DNA from: Pseudomonas monteilii NBRC 103158 = DSM 14164
GTDB lineage: Bacteria > Pseudomonadota > Gammaproteobacteria > Pseudomonadales > Pseudomonadaceae
Reading direction: 5' to 3'
Assembly: GCF_000730605.1 (NCBI RefSeq)
Contig: NZ_BBIS01000037.1
Location: forward strand, 1 to 64,000
Length of the DNA: 64,000 nucleotides
Shown in pieces: positions 16,559 through 24,310 of this stretch (the first letter of the stretch is position 1; each line of letters begins with the position of its first letter). The position numbers and the translations under genes are program-made. The notes beneath the pieces are model-generated. The model ran no database searches, was not told where the DNA came from, and worked only from the letters and a program-made list of their open reading frames with translations.

Positions 16559-17479
16559 ATGCCGATGATTGCCAACATCTCTTCTACCGAAACCACCGCC
16601 AAGCGGCAGGCCGACGCCCCCGCGTCCAGCCTTGAGGCCCTTGGCAAAAGCAGCCTTCGGGTGCTGCGCCTGCTGGTGCGCAACCCGATGACCCTGGCAG
16701 GCCTGCTGGTGGCCTTGCTGCTGGTCGTGGTGGCGGCGTTCGCGCCGTGGATCGCCACCCACGACCCGGTCATCCAGAACCTGGCCAACGCCTTGCAGGC
16801 ACCCAGCGCCGCGCACTGGTTCGGCACCGACGAATACGGACGGGACATCTTCAGTCGGCTGGTCTACGGTGCCCGCATCACCCTCTACATCATCGCCCTG
16901 GTGACGATCATCGTCGGCCCCATCGGGCTGTTCATCGGCACGGTGTCGGGCTATTTCGGCGGCATTGTCGATACCGTGTTCATGCGCGTCACCGACATTT
17001 TCATTTCGTTCCCCAGCCTGGTGCTGGCGCTGGCCTTCATCGCTGCACTGGGCCCTGGCCTTGAGCATGCGGTGGTGGCTATCGCGTTAACCTCCTGGCC
17101 ACCGATCGCACGGCTGGCCCGCGCCGAAACCCTGTCGCTGCGCAAGGCCGACTTCGTGGTGGCCGTCGAGCTGCAGGGCGCGTCGTCGACCCGCATCATC
17201 CTGCGCCACATCGTGCCGATGTGCCTGTCGTCGGTGATCATCCGCCTGACCATGAACATGGCCGGCATTATCCTCACGGCGGCGGCGCTGGGCTTCCTCG
17301 GCCTGGGTGCGCAGGCGCCGTTGCCGGAGTGGGGGGCGATGATCTCCACGGGGCGGCGCTACATGCTCGAATGCTGGTGGCTGGTAGCGGTACCCGGTGC
17401 GGCAATCATGCTGGTGAGCCTGGCGTTCAACCTGCTGGGCGATGGCCTGCGGGACATTCTCGACCCGCGTAGCGAATAA
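16559..17479 (+). CDS. ABC transporter permease, DppC/OppC type
   Basis: This 306-aa second permease of the importer has the OppC N-terminal helix (about residues 40-60, NPMTLAGLLVALLLVVVAAF), the GTDEYGRDIFSRLVYGAR motif and the coupling motif region (DFVVAVELQGASSTRIILRHI). It pairs with the DppB-like protein at 13804. It starts 56 nt after binding protein 2 and is followed 11 nt later by the first ATPase gene. Confidence 0.9.
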   Translation: MPMIANISSTETTAKRQADAPASSLEALGKSSLRVLRLLVRNPMTLAGLLVALLLVVVAAFAPWIATHDPVIQNLANALQAPSAAHWFGTDEYGRDIFSRLVYGARITLYIIALVTIIVGPIGLFIGTVSGYFGGIVDTVFMRVTDIFISFPSLVLALAFIAALGPGLEHAVVAIALTSWPPIARLARAETLSLRKADFVVAVELQGASSTRIILRHIVPMCLSSVIIRLTMNMAGIILTAAALGFLGLGAQAPLPEWGAMISTGRRYMLECWWLVAVPGAAIMLVSLAFNLLGDGLRDILDPRSE

Positions 17480-17490
17480 CCGGAGGCTTT

Positions 17491-18330
17491 ATGTCAGCGC
17501 TCAAACTCAATGTCGAATCGCTCAATGTGCGCTTCGTCAACGGCAAGAAAGTGATGCACGCGGTGCGTGACGTGTCGTTCACCCTGGGCCGGGAAAAGCT
17601 CGCCATCGTCGGTGAGTCCGGCTCGGGCAAGTCCACGGTTGGCCGCAGCTTGCTCAAGCTGCACCCTGGCAGCGCGCAGATCACCGCAAAAGCCCTGCAG
17701 TTCGGCGATGTCGACCTGCTCAGTGCCAGCGAAAAGGCCATGCAGAAAATCCGCGGCCAGCGTATTTCGATGATCATGCAAGACCCCAAGTACTCGCTCA
17801 ATCCGGTGGTGCGCGTTGGCGACCAGATTGCCGAGGCCTACCTGGCACACCACAGGGCCAGCCGCAGCGAGGCCCGTGAACGGGTGCTGCAGATGCTCGA
17901 CAAGGTGCATATCCGTGACCCGAAGCGCGTCTACAACCTTTATCCGCATGAGGTGAGCGGCGGCATGGGCCAGCGCATCATGATCGCGATGATGGTCATC
18001 ACCAACCCGGAAGTGATCATTGCCGACGAACCGACCTCGGCGCTGGATGTGTCGGTACGCCAGCAGGTGCTCAACGTGCTCGAAGAGCTGGTGGTAGAGC
18101 AGCAGATGGGGCTGATTTTCGTCAGCCACGACCTGAACCTGGTGCGCAATTACTGTGACCGGGTGCTGGTGATGTATGCCGGGCGCGTGGTGGAGTCGCT
18201 GGCGGCCAGTGACCTGCACCGTGCCGAACACCCCTACACCCGAGGCCTGCTGGCCGCCTTGCCAAGCATGGACAACCGCCGCCCGCGTTTGCCTGTGTTG
18301 CAACGCGACCCGCTGTGGCTCTCCTGCTGA
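17491..18330 (+). CDS. ABC transporter ATP-binding protein, DppD/OppD type
   Basis: This 279-aa ATPase shows Walker A GESGSGKST (residues 41-49), the signature VSGGMGQR and Walker B VIIADEPTSALD, with Q-loop MIMQDPKYSLNP. It is shorter than typical DppD (about 325 aa); the usual extended C-terminal oligopeptide-transporter region is only about 20 residues here (RRPRLPVLQRDPLWLSC). GGAGG precedes the ATG. It should form the heterodimeric motor with the protein at 18342. Confidence 0.9.
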   Translation: MSALKLNVESLNVRFVNGKKVMHAVRDVSFTLGREKLAIVGESGSGKSTVGRSLLKLHPGSAQITAKALQFGDVDLLSASEKAMQKIRGQRISMIMQDPKYSLNPVVRVGDQIAEAYLAHHRASRSEARERVLQMLDKVHIRDPKRVYNLYPHEVSGGMGQRIMIAMMVITNPEVIIADEPTSALDVSVRQQVLNVLEELVVEQQMGLIFVSHDLNLVRNYCDRVLVMYAGRVVESLAASDLHRAEHPYTRGLLAALPSMDNRRPRLPVLQRDPLWLSC

Positions 18331-18341
18331 GGTAACTGACC

Positions 18342-19118
18342 ATGTCCATGATCCAAGCACACGCGTTGAACCTGAGCTTTGGCGTTGGCGCCGCGCTCAA
18401 CCAGGTGCTGCACAATGTCGACCTGAGTGTCGAAGATGGCGAGTCATTTGGCCTGGTAGGGGAGTCCGGCTCTGGCAAGACCACGGTGCTGCGCTGCCTG
18501 GCCGGCCAGTACCGGCACTGGAGCGGGGCCCTGAGCATCGACGGTGTACCGTTGCAGCACAAGCTTCCCAAGGAGCACTTTCGCAAGGTGCAGATGGTGT
18601 TCCAGGACCCCTATGGCTCGCTGCACCCGCGCCATACCATCGACACTGCACTGCGCGAGCCGTTGGTGATCCACGGCATGGATGAGCGCAACGATCGCAT
18701 CAACGACATCCTCATCAAGGTAGGCCTCAACGACAGCTACCGTTACCGCTACCCGCACCAGTTGTCTGGCGGCCAGCGTCAGCGGGTGGCTATCGCCCGG
18801 GCGTTGATCCTTGAGCCCAGGGTGCTGTTGCTCGATGAGCCCACGTCGGCCCTCGATGTGTCGGTGCAGGCAGAGATCCTCAACCTGCTGTCGGACCTGC
18901 GTCAGCGCGAGAAGCTCACCTACCTGATGGTGACTCACGACCTGGGCGTGGTCAGCCACCTGTGCGACAAGGTCGCTGTGATGCAGCAGGGGCGTATCGT
19001 CGAGCAACTGGACTGTCAGGCACTGAGCCAGGACCAGGCCACCCACGATTACACCCGAATGCTGGTGCAAGCCAGCCGCGACTTCAGCGCCGACGCCGCC
19101 CCGGCCATGTCGGCCTGA
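18342..19118 (+). CDS. ABC transporter ATP-binding protein, DppF/OppF type
   Basis: This 258-aa second ATPase has Walker A GESGSGKTT (residues 40-48), signature LSGGQRQRVAIARAL and Walker B VLLLDEPTSALD. Like its partner it is shorter than usual Dpp ATPases and lacks the long C-terminal extension. It starts 11 nt after its partner and completes a full importer: two permeases, two ATPases and two binding proteins. Confidence 0.9.
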   Translation: MSMIQAHALNLSFGVGAALNQVLHNVDLSVEDGESFGLVGESGSGKTTVLRCLAGQYRHWSGALSIDGVPLQHKLPKEHFRKVQMVFQDPYGSLHPRHTIDTALREPLVIHGMDERNDRINDILIKVGLNDSYRYRYPHQLSGGQRQRVAIARALILEPRVLLLDEPTSALDVSVQAEILNLLSDLRQREKLTYLMVTHDLGVVSHLCDKVAVMQQGRIVEQLDCQALSQDQATHDYTRMLVQASRDFSADAAPAMSA

Positions 19119-19146
19119 ACCCGGCAATTACAAGGAAGACAAGAAC

Positions 19147-20949
19147 ATGCCGAATGCCAACCCTGCGCCCGTTTGGCGGGTGCGTGCTGCCGTGGCTGCC
19201 CTGGCCATGGGCAGCAGCTTGCCACTGTGGGCCGTAGAGGCCCCTGCAAAGGTCCAGGTGCCGACGCTGGCCTACGACGACCGGCAGATCATCCTGGTGT
19301 GGGAAAAGCCCGCCAGCCATGCCGAAATCGTCGACTACCACGTGTATGCCAATGGCAGATTGCTGGGGGCCAGCAACGCCAACAACGATCAAGTGTCACC
19401 GGCCAAACCCTACATTGACCGGTTCTACGAGCAGGACCTGCACAACTTCCACCACCGCATCGCCATTCACAGCTTCACCGCCCAGGGGCTTGCACCCGAT
19501 ACCGAGTACCGCTTCACCGTGCGCTCGGTCGATCGCCATGGCAAAGAGTCTGCTGACAGCCCCGTGGTGGTGCAGCGAACCACCGACGTACCGGCACTGT
19601 TCAACGTGCAGCGCTACGGCGCCAAGGGCGATGGCAAGGCGCTCGACACGGCTGCCATTCAGCGCGCCATCGATGCGTGCAGCAAGGGCTGCAAGGTGTT
19701 GCTGCCTGCCGGCACGTACAAGAGCGGGGCGCTCTACCTCAAGAGCGACATGACCTTGGAAATCGCCGAGGGCGCTACCCTGTTGGGTTCCGAACGTGCC
19801 GAGGACTACCCGCGCCAGGGCTATATCCAGTACCCGTATTCCACCACCGTGCGCCCGGCTTCGCTGATCAATGCCTTGCCGCGCGACCCGCATGCGCACC
19901 AGGCCTTCGAGAACATCCGCATCGTCGGCAAGGGCACCATCGACGGCAATGGCTGGAAGCGTAACCCGGACGTGGTCGACGAGCGCGGGCGAGCCTTGCC
20001 CTTCTACCTGCCCAGCGACAACACCCGCTATATGCACGACGGCGTGCTGGCCAAGGCGCAGGTGGCGCGGGCGGTGGCCGAGGGCATGAACGTCAAGGAT
20101 GCCTACGGGCAGATGCGCTCGTCGCTGATCACCCTGCGCAATGTGACAAACGTGTTCTATGGCGGCTTCACGGTGGTGAACCCGGCCTATCACGGCATCA
20201 TGAACCTGGAAACGCAGAATGTGGTGCTGGCCAACACCACGCACCGTACTTACGACGCCAACAACGGCGACGGTATCGAGTTTGCCAACAGTCGTGGCGC
20301 GCTGGTATTCAACAACTTCTTCGACACCGGTGACGACTGCGTCAACTTTGCCGCCGGTACCGGGGCGGATGCGGTCCACCAGAAGGCGCAGGAGGATGCC
20401 TGGATCTTCAACAACTATTTCCGCAAAGGCCATGGCATGGTCGTGGCGGGCAGCCATACCGGCGCGTGGATTCAGAACATCCTGGCAGAGGACAACGTCT
20501 CGGATGGTACCGATGCCGGGCTGCGCATGAAAAGCACCAACTTCATGGGCGGTGGTGCGCGTCACGTTACCTTCCGTGATTCGGCCATCCGCAACACAGC
20601 GAAACAGGCCTTCATCTTCACCCTGGATTACAACGACCCGAATGCCAAGCTCGATTACAAACGTTCGACGGTGGCGGGGCAGTTCCGGGATATCATGGTC
20701 AGTGACGTGAGCGTGGAAAACGCCCGCACCGCCGCCATCGAGGTGAAAGGCGATAGCGGTCATGGCGCCTGGCACCAGGGGTTGGTGTTCGAGCGGGTGC
20801 GCTTCAGTGGGCCGGCCCCGGTGAAGATCGATGGCCTGAAAGATTCGCGCTTCGACGGGCTGCGCTTCACCGATACCGGTGGCGCCAACCCTTGGCAGGT
20901 ACAGGGCAGCCAAGGGCTTGCCTACACGGACGTGGAGCCCGCACCGTAG
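19147..20949 (+). CDS. pehX: Exo-poly-alpha-galacturonosidase (GH28, PehX-like)
   Basis: The enzyme cleaves units from the non-reducing end of polygalacturonate. The 600-aa product has a signal peptide (AVAALAMGSSLPLWA), a fibronectin-III-like domain (about residues 37-140) and a right-handed beta-helix. The GH28 motifs are all present: NNGDGIEF (about residue 371), GDDC (about 395), GHGM (about 428) and RMKS. Length and order match Erwinia PehX, which is periplasmic and releases digalacturonate. It is last in the rightward operon and ends 2 nt from the convergent GntR gene. It links extracellular pectin breakdown to the importer. Confidence 0.92.
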   Translation: MPNANPAPVWRVRAAVAALAMGSSLPLWAVEAPAKVQVPTLAYDDRQIILVWEKPASHAEIVDYHVYANGRLLGASNANNDQVSPAKPYIDRFYEQDLHNFHHRIAIHSFTAQGLAPDTEYRFTVRSVDRHGKESADSPVVVQRTTDVPALFNVQRYGAKGDGKALDTAAIQRAIDACSKGCKVLLPAGTYKSGALYLKSDMTLEIAEGATLLGSERAEDYPRQGYIQYPYSTTVRPASLINALPRDPHAHQAFENIRIVGKGTIDGNGWKRNPDVVDERGRALPFYLPSDNTRYMHDGVLAKAQVARAVAEGMNVKDAYGQMRSSLITLRNVTNVFYGGFTVVNPAYHGIMNLETQNVVLANTTHRTYDANNGDGIEFANSRGALVFNNFFDTGDDCVNFAAGTGADAVHQKAQEDAWIFNNYFRKGHGMVVAGSHTGAWIQNILAEDNVSDGTDAGLRMKSTNFMGGGARHVTFRDSAIRNTAKQAFIFTLDYNDPNAKLDYKRSTVAGQFRDIMVSDVSVENARTAAIEVKGDSGHGAWHQGLVFERVRFSGPAPVKIDGLKDSRFDGLRFTDTGGANPWQVQGSQGLAYTDVEPAP

Positions 20950-20951
20950 CC

Positions 20952-21698
20952 TCAGGCCTCGCTGTAGAATGCCTGTAACCGTTGCGCCTCCCGCAGGCGC
21001 ATACGGCTGTTGCTCAGGTGCAGGTACATGGCGGCGCGCGCCGCGTCGACCTGGCGGCTGGCGATGGCGTCGTAGATCTGCTGATGTTCGGCGTTGATGC
21101 CGGCCAGGTAGGTGCTGCGGTTGCTCTGCCCGGTGTAGGCAGAGTTCATGCGCGTGCGGGGGATCATCTTGGTGCCCAGATGCTTCATGATGTCGATCAG
21201 GTACTGGTTGCCTGCGGCCTTGGCGATTTTCAGGTGGAACTGGAAATCGGCGTTGGTCGTGCTGCCGGACTTTTCCGGGCCTTGCATCAGCGCCTCCAAT
21301 GCTTGCTGCAATTCTTCGAGCGCTTGCGGCGTGGCCCGTTCGGCGGCCATGCCGGCGGCTTGCACTTCAAGGCTGAGGCGGTATTCCAGCAGGTCGAGCA
21401 CATCGGACAGCAGGCTGATGGTTGCCGGCCCCACGTTGAAGCTCTCCGGTGCCGGCATGTCCAGCACGAAGGTGCCTACACCGTGGCGGGTCTCGACCAG
21501 GCCCGCTGCCTGCATGCGCGACAACGCTTCGCGTACTACCGAGCGGCTGACACCTTCGGTTTCGATCAGCGTCGCTTCGGTCGGCAGCTTGTCACCACGC
21601 TTGAGTGTGCCCTCGCGCATGCGTTGGGCAAAGCGTTCGACCAGCGCTTCGGCCAGGCGGCGGGGCGGTTGGGTGGGGCTGGTGGTAGGGTCCGGCAT
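20952..21698 (-). CDS. GntR-family (FadR subfamily) transcriptional regulator, copy A
   Basis: This 248-aa protein has a winged-helix domain (about residues 12-80: KLPTEATLIETEGVSRSVVREALSRMQAAGLVETRHGVGTFV) and an all-helical FCD effector domain whose metal-binding residues are suggested by ADFQFHLKIA and the late H-rich segment. The ATG at 21698 is taken as start because upstream sequence is the divergent promoter. It is paired head-to-head with a second GntR gene. Control of the galacturonate locus, with an aldarate or uronate effector, is inferred. Confidence 0.9.
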   Translation of the reverse strand: MPDPTTSPTQPPRRLAEALVERFAQRMREGTLKRGDKLPTEATLIETEGVSRSVVREALSRMQAAGLVETRHGVGTFVLDMPAPESFNVGPATISLLSDVLDLLEYRLSLEVQAAGMAAERATPQALEELQQALEALMQGPEKSGSTTNADFQFHLKIAKAAGNQYLIDIMKHLGTKMIPRTRMNSAYTGQSNRSTYLAGINAEHQQIYDAIASRQVDAARAAMYLHLSNSRMRLREAQRLQAFYSEA

Positions 21699-21725
21699 TG
21701 CTGTGCTCTTGTGTGGGCAGCGGCC

Positions 21726-21762
21726 AGTATAGTGCGTTTTGGCCCCGGGCAGCGGGTATACT
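21726..21762. promoter_or_regulatory. Divergent promoter region of the two GntR genes
   Basis: Two TATACT -10 hexamers face away from each other: one on the minus strand at 21726-21731 and one on the plus strand at 21757-21762. The plus copy lies 32 nt before the ATG of the regulator at 21795. The -35 boxes are weak. The whole intergenic space is 96 bp, so one bound regulator would affect both genes. Confidence 0.5.
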
Positions 21763-21794
21763 CCGGGCTCTTCCGTATTGCAAAGGTTCGCCCA

Positions 21795-22496
21795 ATGGCT
21801 TCTGCCCCCCCGGAAAAACGCCTGAATCTCGCACAGCAACTGGTGCATGACCTGTCGCAGCAGATTCTCTCGGGTGAATTGCCGGCGGGTAGCAAATTGC
21901 CCACCGAAGAAGCCGTGACCAAAGCGCGGGGCGTAAGCCGTACCGTGGTGCGCGAAGCCATGTCACGGTTGCAGGCCGAAGGCCTGGTAGAAACCCGCCG
22001 TGGTATCGGCACCTTCGTGGTAGACGCCATCCCGGCAGGTGACTTCCAGAGTGCCAGCCCCGGAATGGGCGGTGCATACAACGCGGTGGCGATCATCGAG
22101 TTGCGGCTTTGCCTTGAGGTCGAGGCGGCCGCCATTGCTGCCCAGCGTGCAACCCCGGAGCAACTGGCTGCCATGCGGGCGGCGCTCGATGGGGCCGTCG
22201 ATACGCAGTCTGTGCCCTGCATGCGTACCGACTTCGAGTTTCACTTGCAGATAGCCCAATGCACGGGCAACAGCTTTTTCATCGACACCATGACCCACCT
22301 TGGGCATACCTTGCTGGCCGCGGCCCAGCCAGCAGTATCAGGGGGTGATGCCGAGCAGCGGGCACTGGAAGCGCGGGAGCGCGAGCAAGTGCATGCCGCG
22401 ATCACCCGCAAGGATGCCGGTGCTGCCCGTGCTGCCATGCGGCTGCATCTGATGAACTGCCTGACACGCGCTCACCAGAGGGATAAGGATTTTTAA
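21795..22496 (+). CDS. GntR-family (FadR subfamily) transcriptional regulator, copy B
   Basis: This 233-aa regulator has winged helix KLPTEEAVTKARGVSRTVVREAMSRLQAEGLVETRRGIGTFV and an FCD domain (TDFEFHLQIAQCTGN). It is clearly related to copy A on the opposite strand but diverged, and shorter by a stretch around residues 160-180. The ATG at 21795 is chosen; the open frame upstream runs antisense through copy A and is not coding. The two regulators may read different intermediates of the same pathway. Confidence 0.9.
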   Translation: MASAPPEKRLNLAQQLVHDLSQQILSGELPAGSKLPTEEAVTKARGVSRTVVREAMSRLQAEGLVETRRGIGTFVVDAIPAGDFQSASPGMGGAYNAVAIIELRLCLEVEAAAIAAQRATPEQLAAMRAALDGAVDTQSVPCMRTDFEFHLQIAQCTGNSFFIDTMTHLGHTLLAAAQPAVSGGDAEQRALEAREREQVHAAITRKDAGAARAAMRLHLMNCLTRAHQRDKDF

Positions 22497-22600
22497 GAGT
22501 GATCAAAGATACAACAGGTTCATTCTATGCAGTGATTGCGTAAACAGTTACGCCTATGCTGGCGTGCATATGCGAGTCTACCCATCTCGTTTAGTGCCGC

Positions 22601-23563
22601 TCACAGCGCATCCCGCGCCTTGCCCCGGTACACCCTCAGCACATCCGCCATCACCGCCAGCGCGATCTCCGCTGGCGACTTGCTGCCCAGGTCCAGCCCG
22701 ATTGGCATGTGCAGTCGCTCTATCTGTTTGGCGGTCAACCCGCCTATCCGCTGTAATCGCTCGGCGCGCTTGGCCGAAGTGGCCGACGAGCCCATTGCGC
22801 CGATGTAGAACGCCGGGGTATGCACCGCTTCCATCAACGCCAGATCATCGATTTTCGGATCATGGGTCAATGCGACCACTGCTGTAGCCGCATGGCAACC
22901 ACCCGCCGCGATAAACAGTGAGGGCAGCACCCGGTGCATCTGTGCGCCCTCTATCTCGACATGCGCCATCTCCTCACGCGGGTCGCAGGCGATGACTTCG
23001 CAGCCCAGCGTGCGGGCAATGTCGGCGCAGGCTTCGGCGACGGGCGACAGCCCGGCCAGCACCAGCCGCAGCGCGGGGCCGATGCCGATATGCACGGCGC
23101 TTTCGTCCATGCGCACGGCCACGCTGTTGTCGCCATGCAAGCTGAAATCACCTGCCGGCAAACTGACCTTGCGCGTCACCCGCTGCTGGCCCAACAGCGC
23201 CCCTTGCAGCGATTGCAGGTGTTCCAGCCATGCGCCGTCCGCCTGTCGCCGCTCCACCAGCACCACCAATACGCCACCGCAAGGCAGGCGCAAGCGCCGG
23301 CTCTGCTCCTGGCCATCGCCATAGCGCACCACCTGTGCCTGCTGGGTAAATGCACCTTGCGCCAGGTTGCCGAGAAATTCCTCTTCGACACAGCCGCCAG
23401 ACAATGAACCGACCCAATCCTGCGCGCTGCGGCAAGCCAGCATCGCCCCAGGCGAGCGAGGGGCCGAGCCATAAGTGGACAACACCGTGCACAGCCACAC
23501 CGTGTCCCCGGCCCTGGCCCATTGCAGGGCTTTGTCGATCACCTGCAGGTCGAGATGCTGCAT
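22601..23563 (-). CDS. XdhC/CoxI-family molybdenum-cofactor accessory protein
   Basis: This 320-aa protein has an N-terminal XdhC/CoxI domain (TVWLCTVLSTYGSAPRSPGAMLA, then GSLSGGCVEEEFL) and a Rossmann-like C-terminal domain (YIGAMGSSATSAKRAERL, PIGLDLGSKSPAEIALAVMADVL). XdhC proteins bind and sulfurate molybdenum cofactor for xanthine-oxidase-family enzymes. The nearest client is NicB, a molybdenum hydroxylase encoded just beyond the TetR gene. It is divergent from that TetR gene (nicS) by 105 bp. Confidence 0.88.
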   Translation of the reverse strand: MQHLDLQVIDKALQWARAGDTVWLCTVLSTYGSAPRSPGAMLACRSAQDWVGSLSGGCVEEEFLGNLAQGAFTQQAQVVRYGDGQEQSRRLRLPCGGVLVVLVERRQADGAWLEHLQSLQGALLGQQRVTRKVSLPAGDFSLHGDNSVAVRMDESAVHIGIGPALRLVLAGLSPVAEACADIARTLGCEVIACDPREEMAHVEIEGAQMHRVLPSLFIAAGGCHAATAVVALTHDPKIDDLALMEAVHTPAFYIGAMGSSATSAKRAERLQRIGGLTAKQIERLHMPIGLDLGSKSPAEIALAVMADVLRVYRGKARDAL

Positions 23564-23668
23564 GCTCCGCTACCTCGCTCATATCGTCTCAGCACAGCCG
23601 AAAAAGCCGCGCAATGGCCCAACGTCTGTGGCAGTGTTGGGTATCTGGCCAGCCCCACAGGGACCGAC

Positions 23669-24307
23669 ATGCAAACTCGCAAAACCGGTGTACGCGCCCA
23701 ACAGGCCGACCGCACCCGGGACAACATCCTCAAGGCCGCGGTGAAGGTCTTCAGCAAGGAAGGCTTCACCGGTGGGCGTATCGAGCAGATCTCCACGCTG
23801 GCCAAGTCCAACGACCGGATGATCTATTACTACTTCGGCAACAAGGAGAAGCTGTTCATCAGTGTACTGGAGCACATCTACGCCAGCTTCAACCAGGCCG
23901 AAGCCAAGCTGCGCATCGACCTCGACGACCCGGAAAAAGCCCTGCGTGAGCTGGTGGCGTTCATCTGGGACTACTACGTGCGCCACCCCGAATTCGTCAC
24001 CATTCTTGCCACCGAGAACCTTCACCAGGGCCAGCACGCGCGCAAGTCGCAAAACCTCAAGGCATTGTCTGGCGAGGCGGTCGGCGTGCTGCGGCCGATC
24101 ATCGAGGCGGGCCAGGCCAAGGGCCTGTTCCGCAACGACATCGACATCACCCACGCCTACCTGATGATTGCCTCGCTCTGCTATTTCTATAATTCCAACC
24201 GCCATACCCTCAGCTCGTTCCTGGCCGTGGACCTGGCCGACCAGCAGGCCAAGGCCGATTGGCTGGCCTTCATCAGCGACCTGGCCCTGCGCGGGTTGCG
24301 CCGCTGA
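23669..24307 (+). CDS. nicS: TetR-family regulator NicS
   Basis: The 212-aa protein has a TetR helix-turn-helix (about residues 15-60: TRDNILKAAVKVFSKEGFTGGRIEQISTLAKSNDRMIYYYFGNKEKLF). It lies convergent to nicB with a 3-nt gap, the place held by NicS, the repressor of nicAB in P. putida, which responds to nicotinate or 6-hydroxynicotinate. The assignment uses family plus position. The ATG at 23669 is preceded by GGGA; upstream in-frame sequence overlaps the XdhC gene antisense and is rejected. Confidence 0.85.
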   Translation: MQTRKTGVRAQQADRTRDNILKAAVKVFSKEGFTGGRIEQISTLAKSNDRMIYYYFGNKEKLFISVLEHIYASFNQAEAKLRIDLDDPEKALRELVAFIWDYYVRHPEFVTILATENLHQGQHARKSQNLKALSGEAVGVLRPIIEAGQAKGLFRNDIDITHAYLMIASLCYFYNSNRHTLSSFLAVDLADQQAKADWLAFISDLALRGLRR

Positions 24308-24310
24308 CCC

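Noticed and set aside
19396..20913. A 505-codon frame antisense to the polygalacturonase gene.
   Set aside because: The GH28 motifs are on the plus strand; the antisense translation is a composition artefact.
19147..20949. Pectate lyase as the identity of the beta-helix enzyme.
   Set aside because: The four GH28 motifs (NGDG, GDDC, GHG, RMKS) and the FN3 domain fit an exo-polygalacturonase, not a lyase.
20982..21794. N-terminal extension of the second GntR regulator back to 20982.
   Set aside because: The added 271 residues are antisense to the first GntR gene and the winged helix begins near the ATG at 21795.
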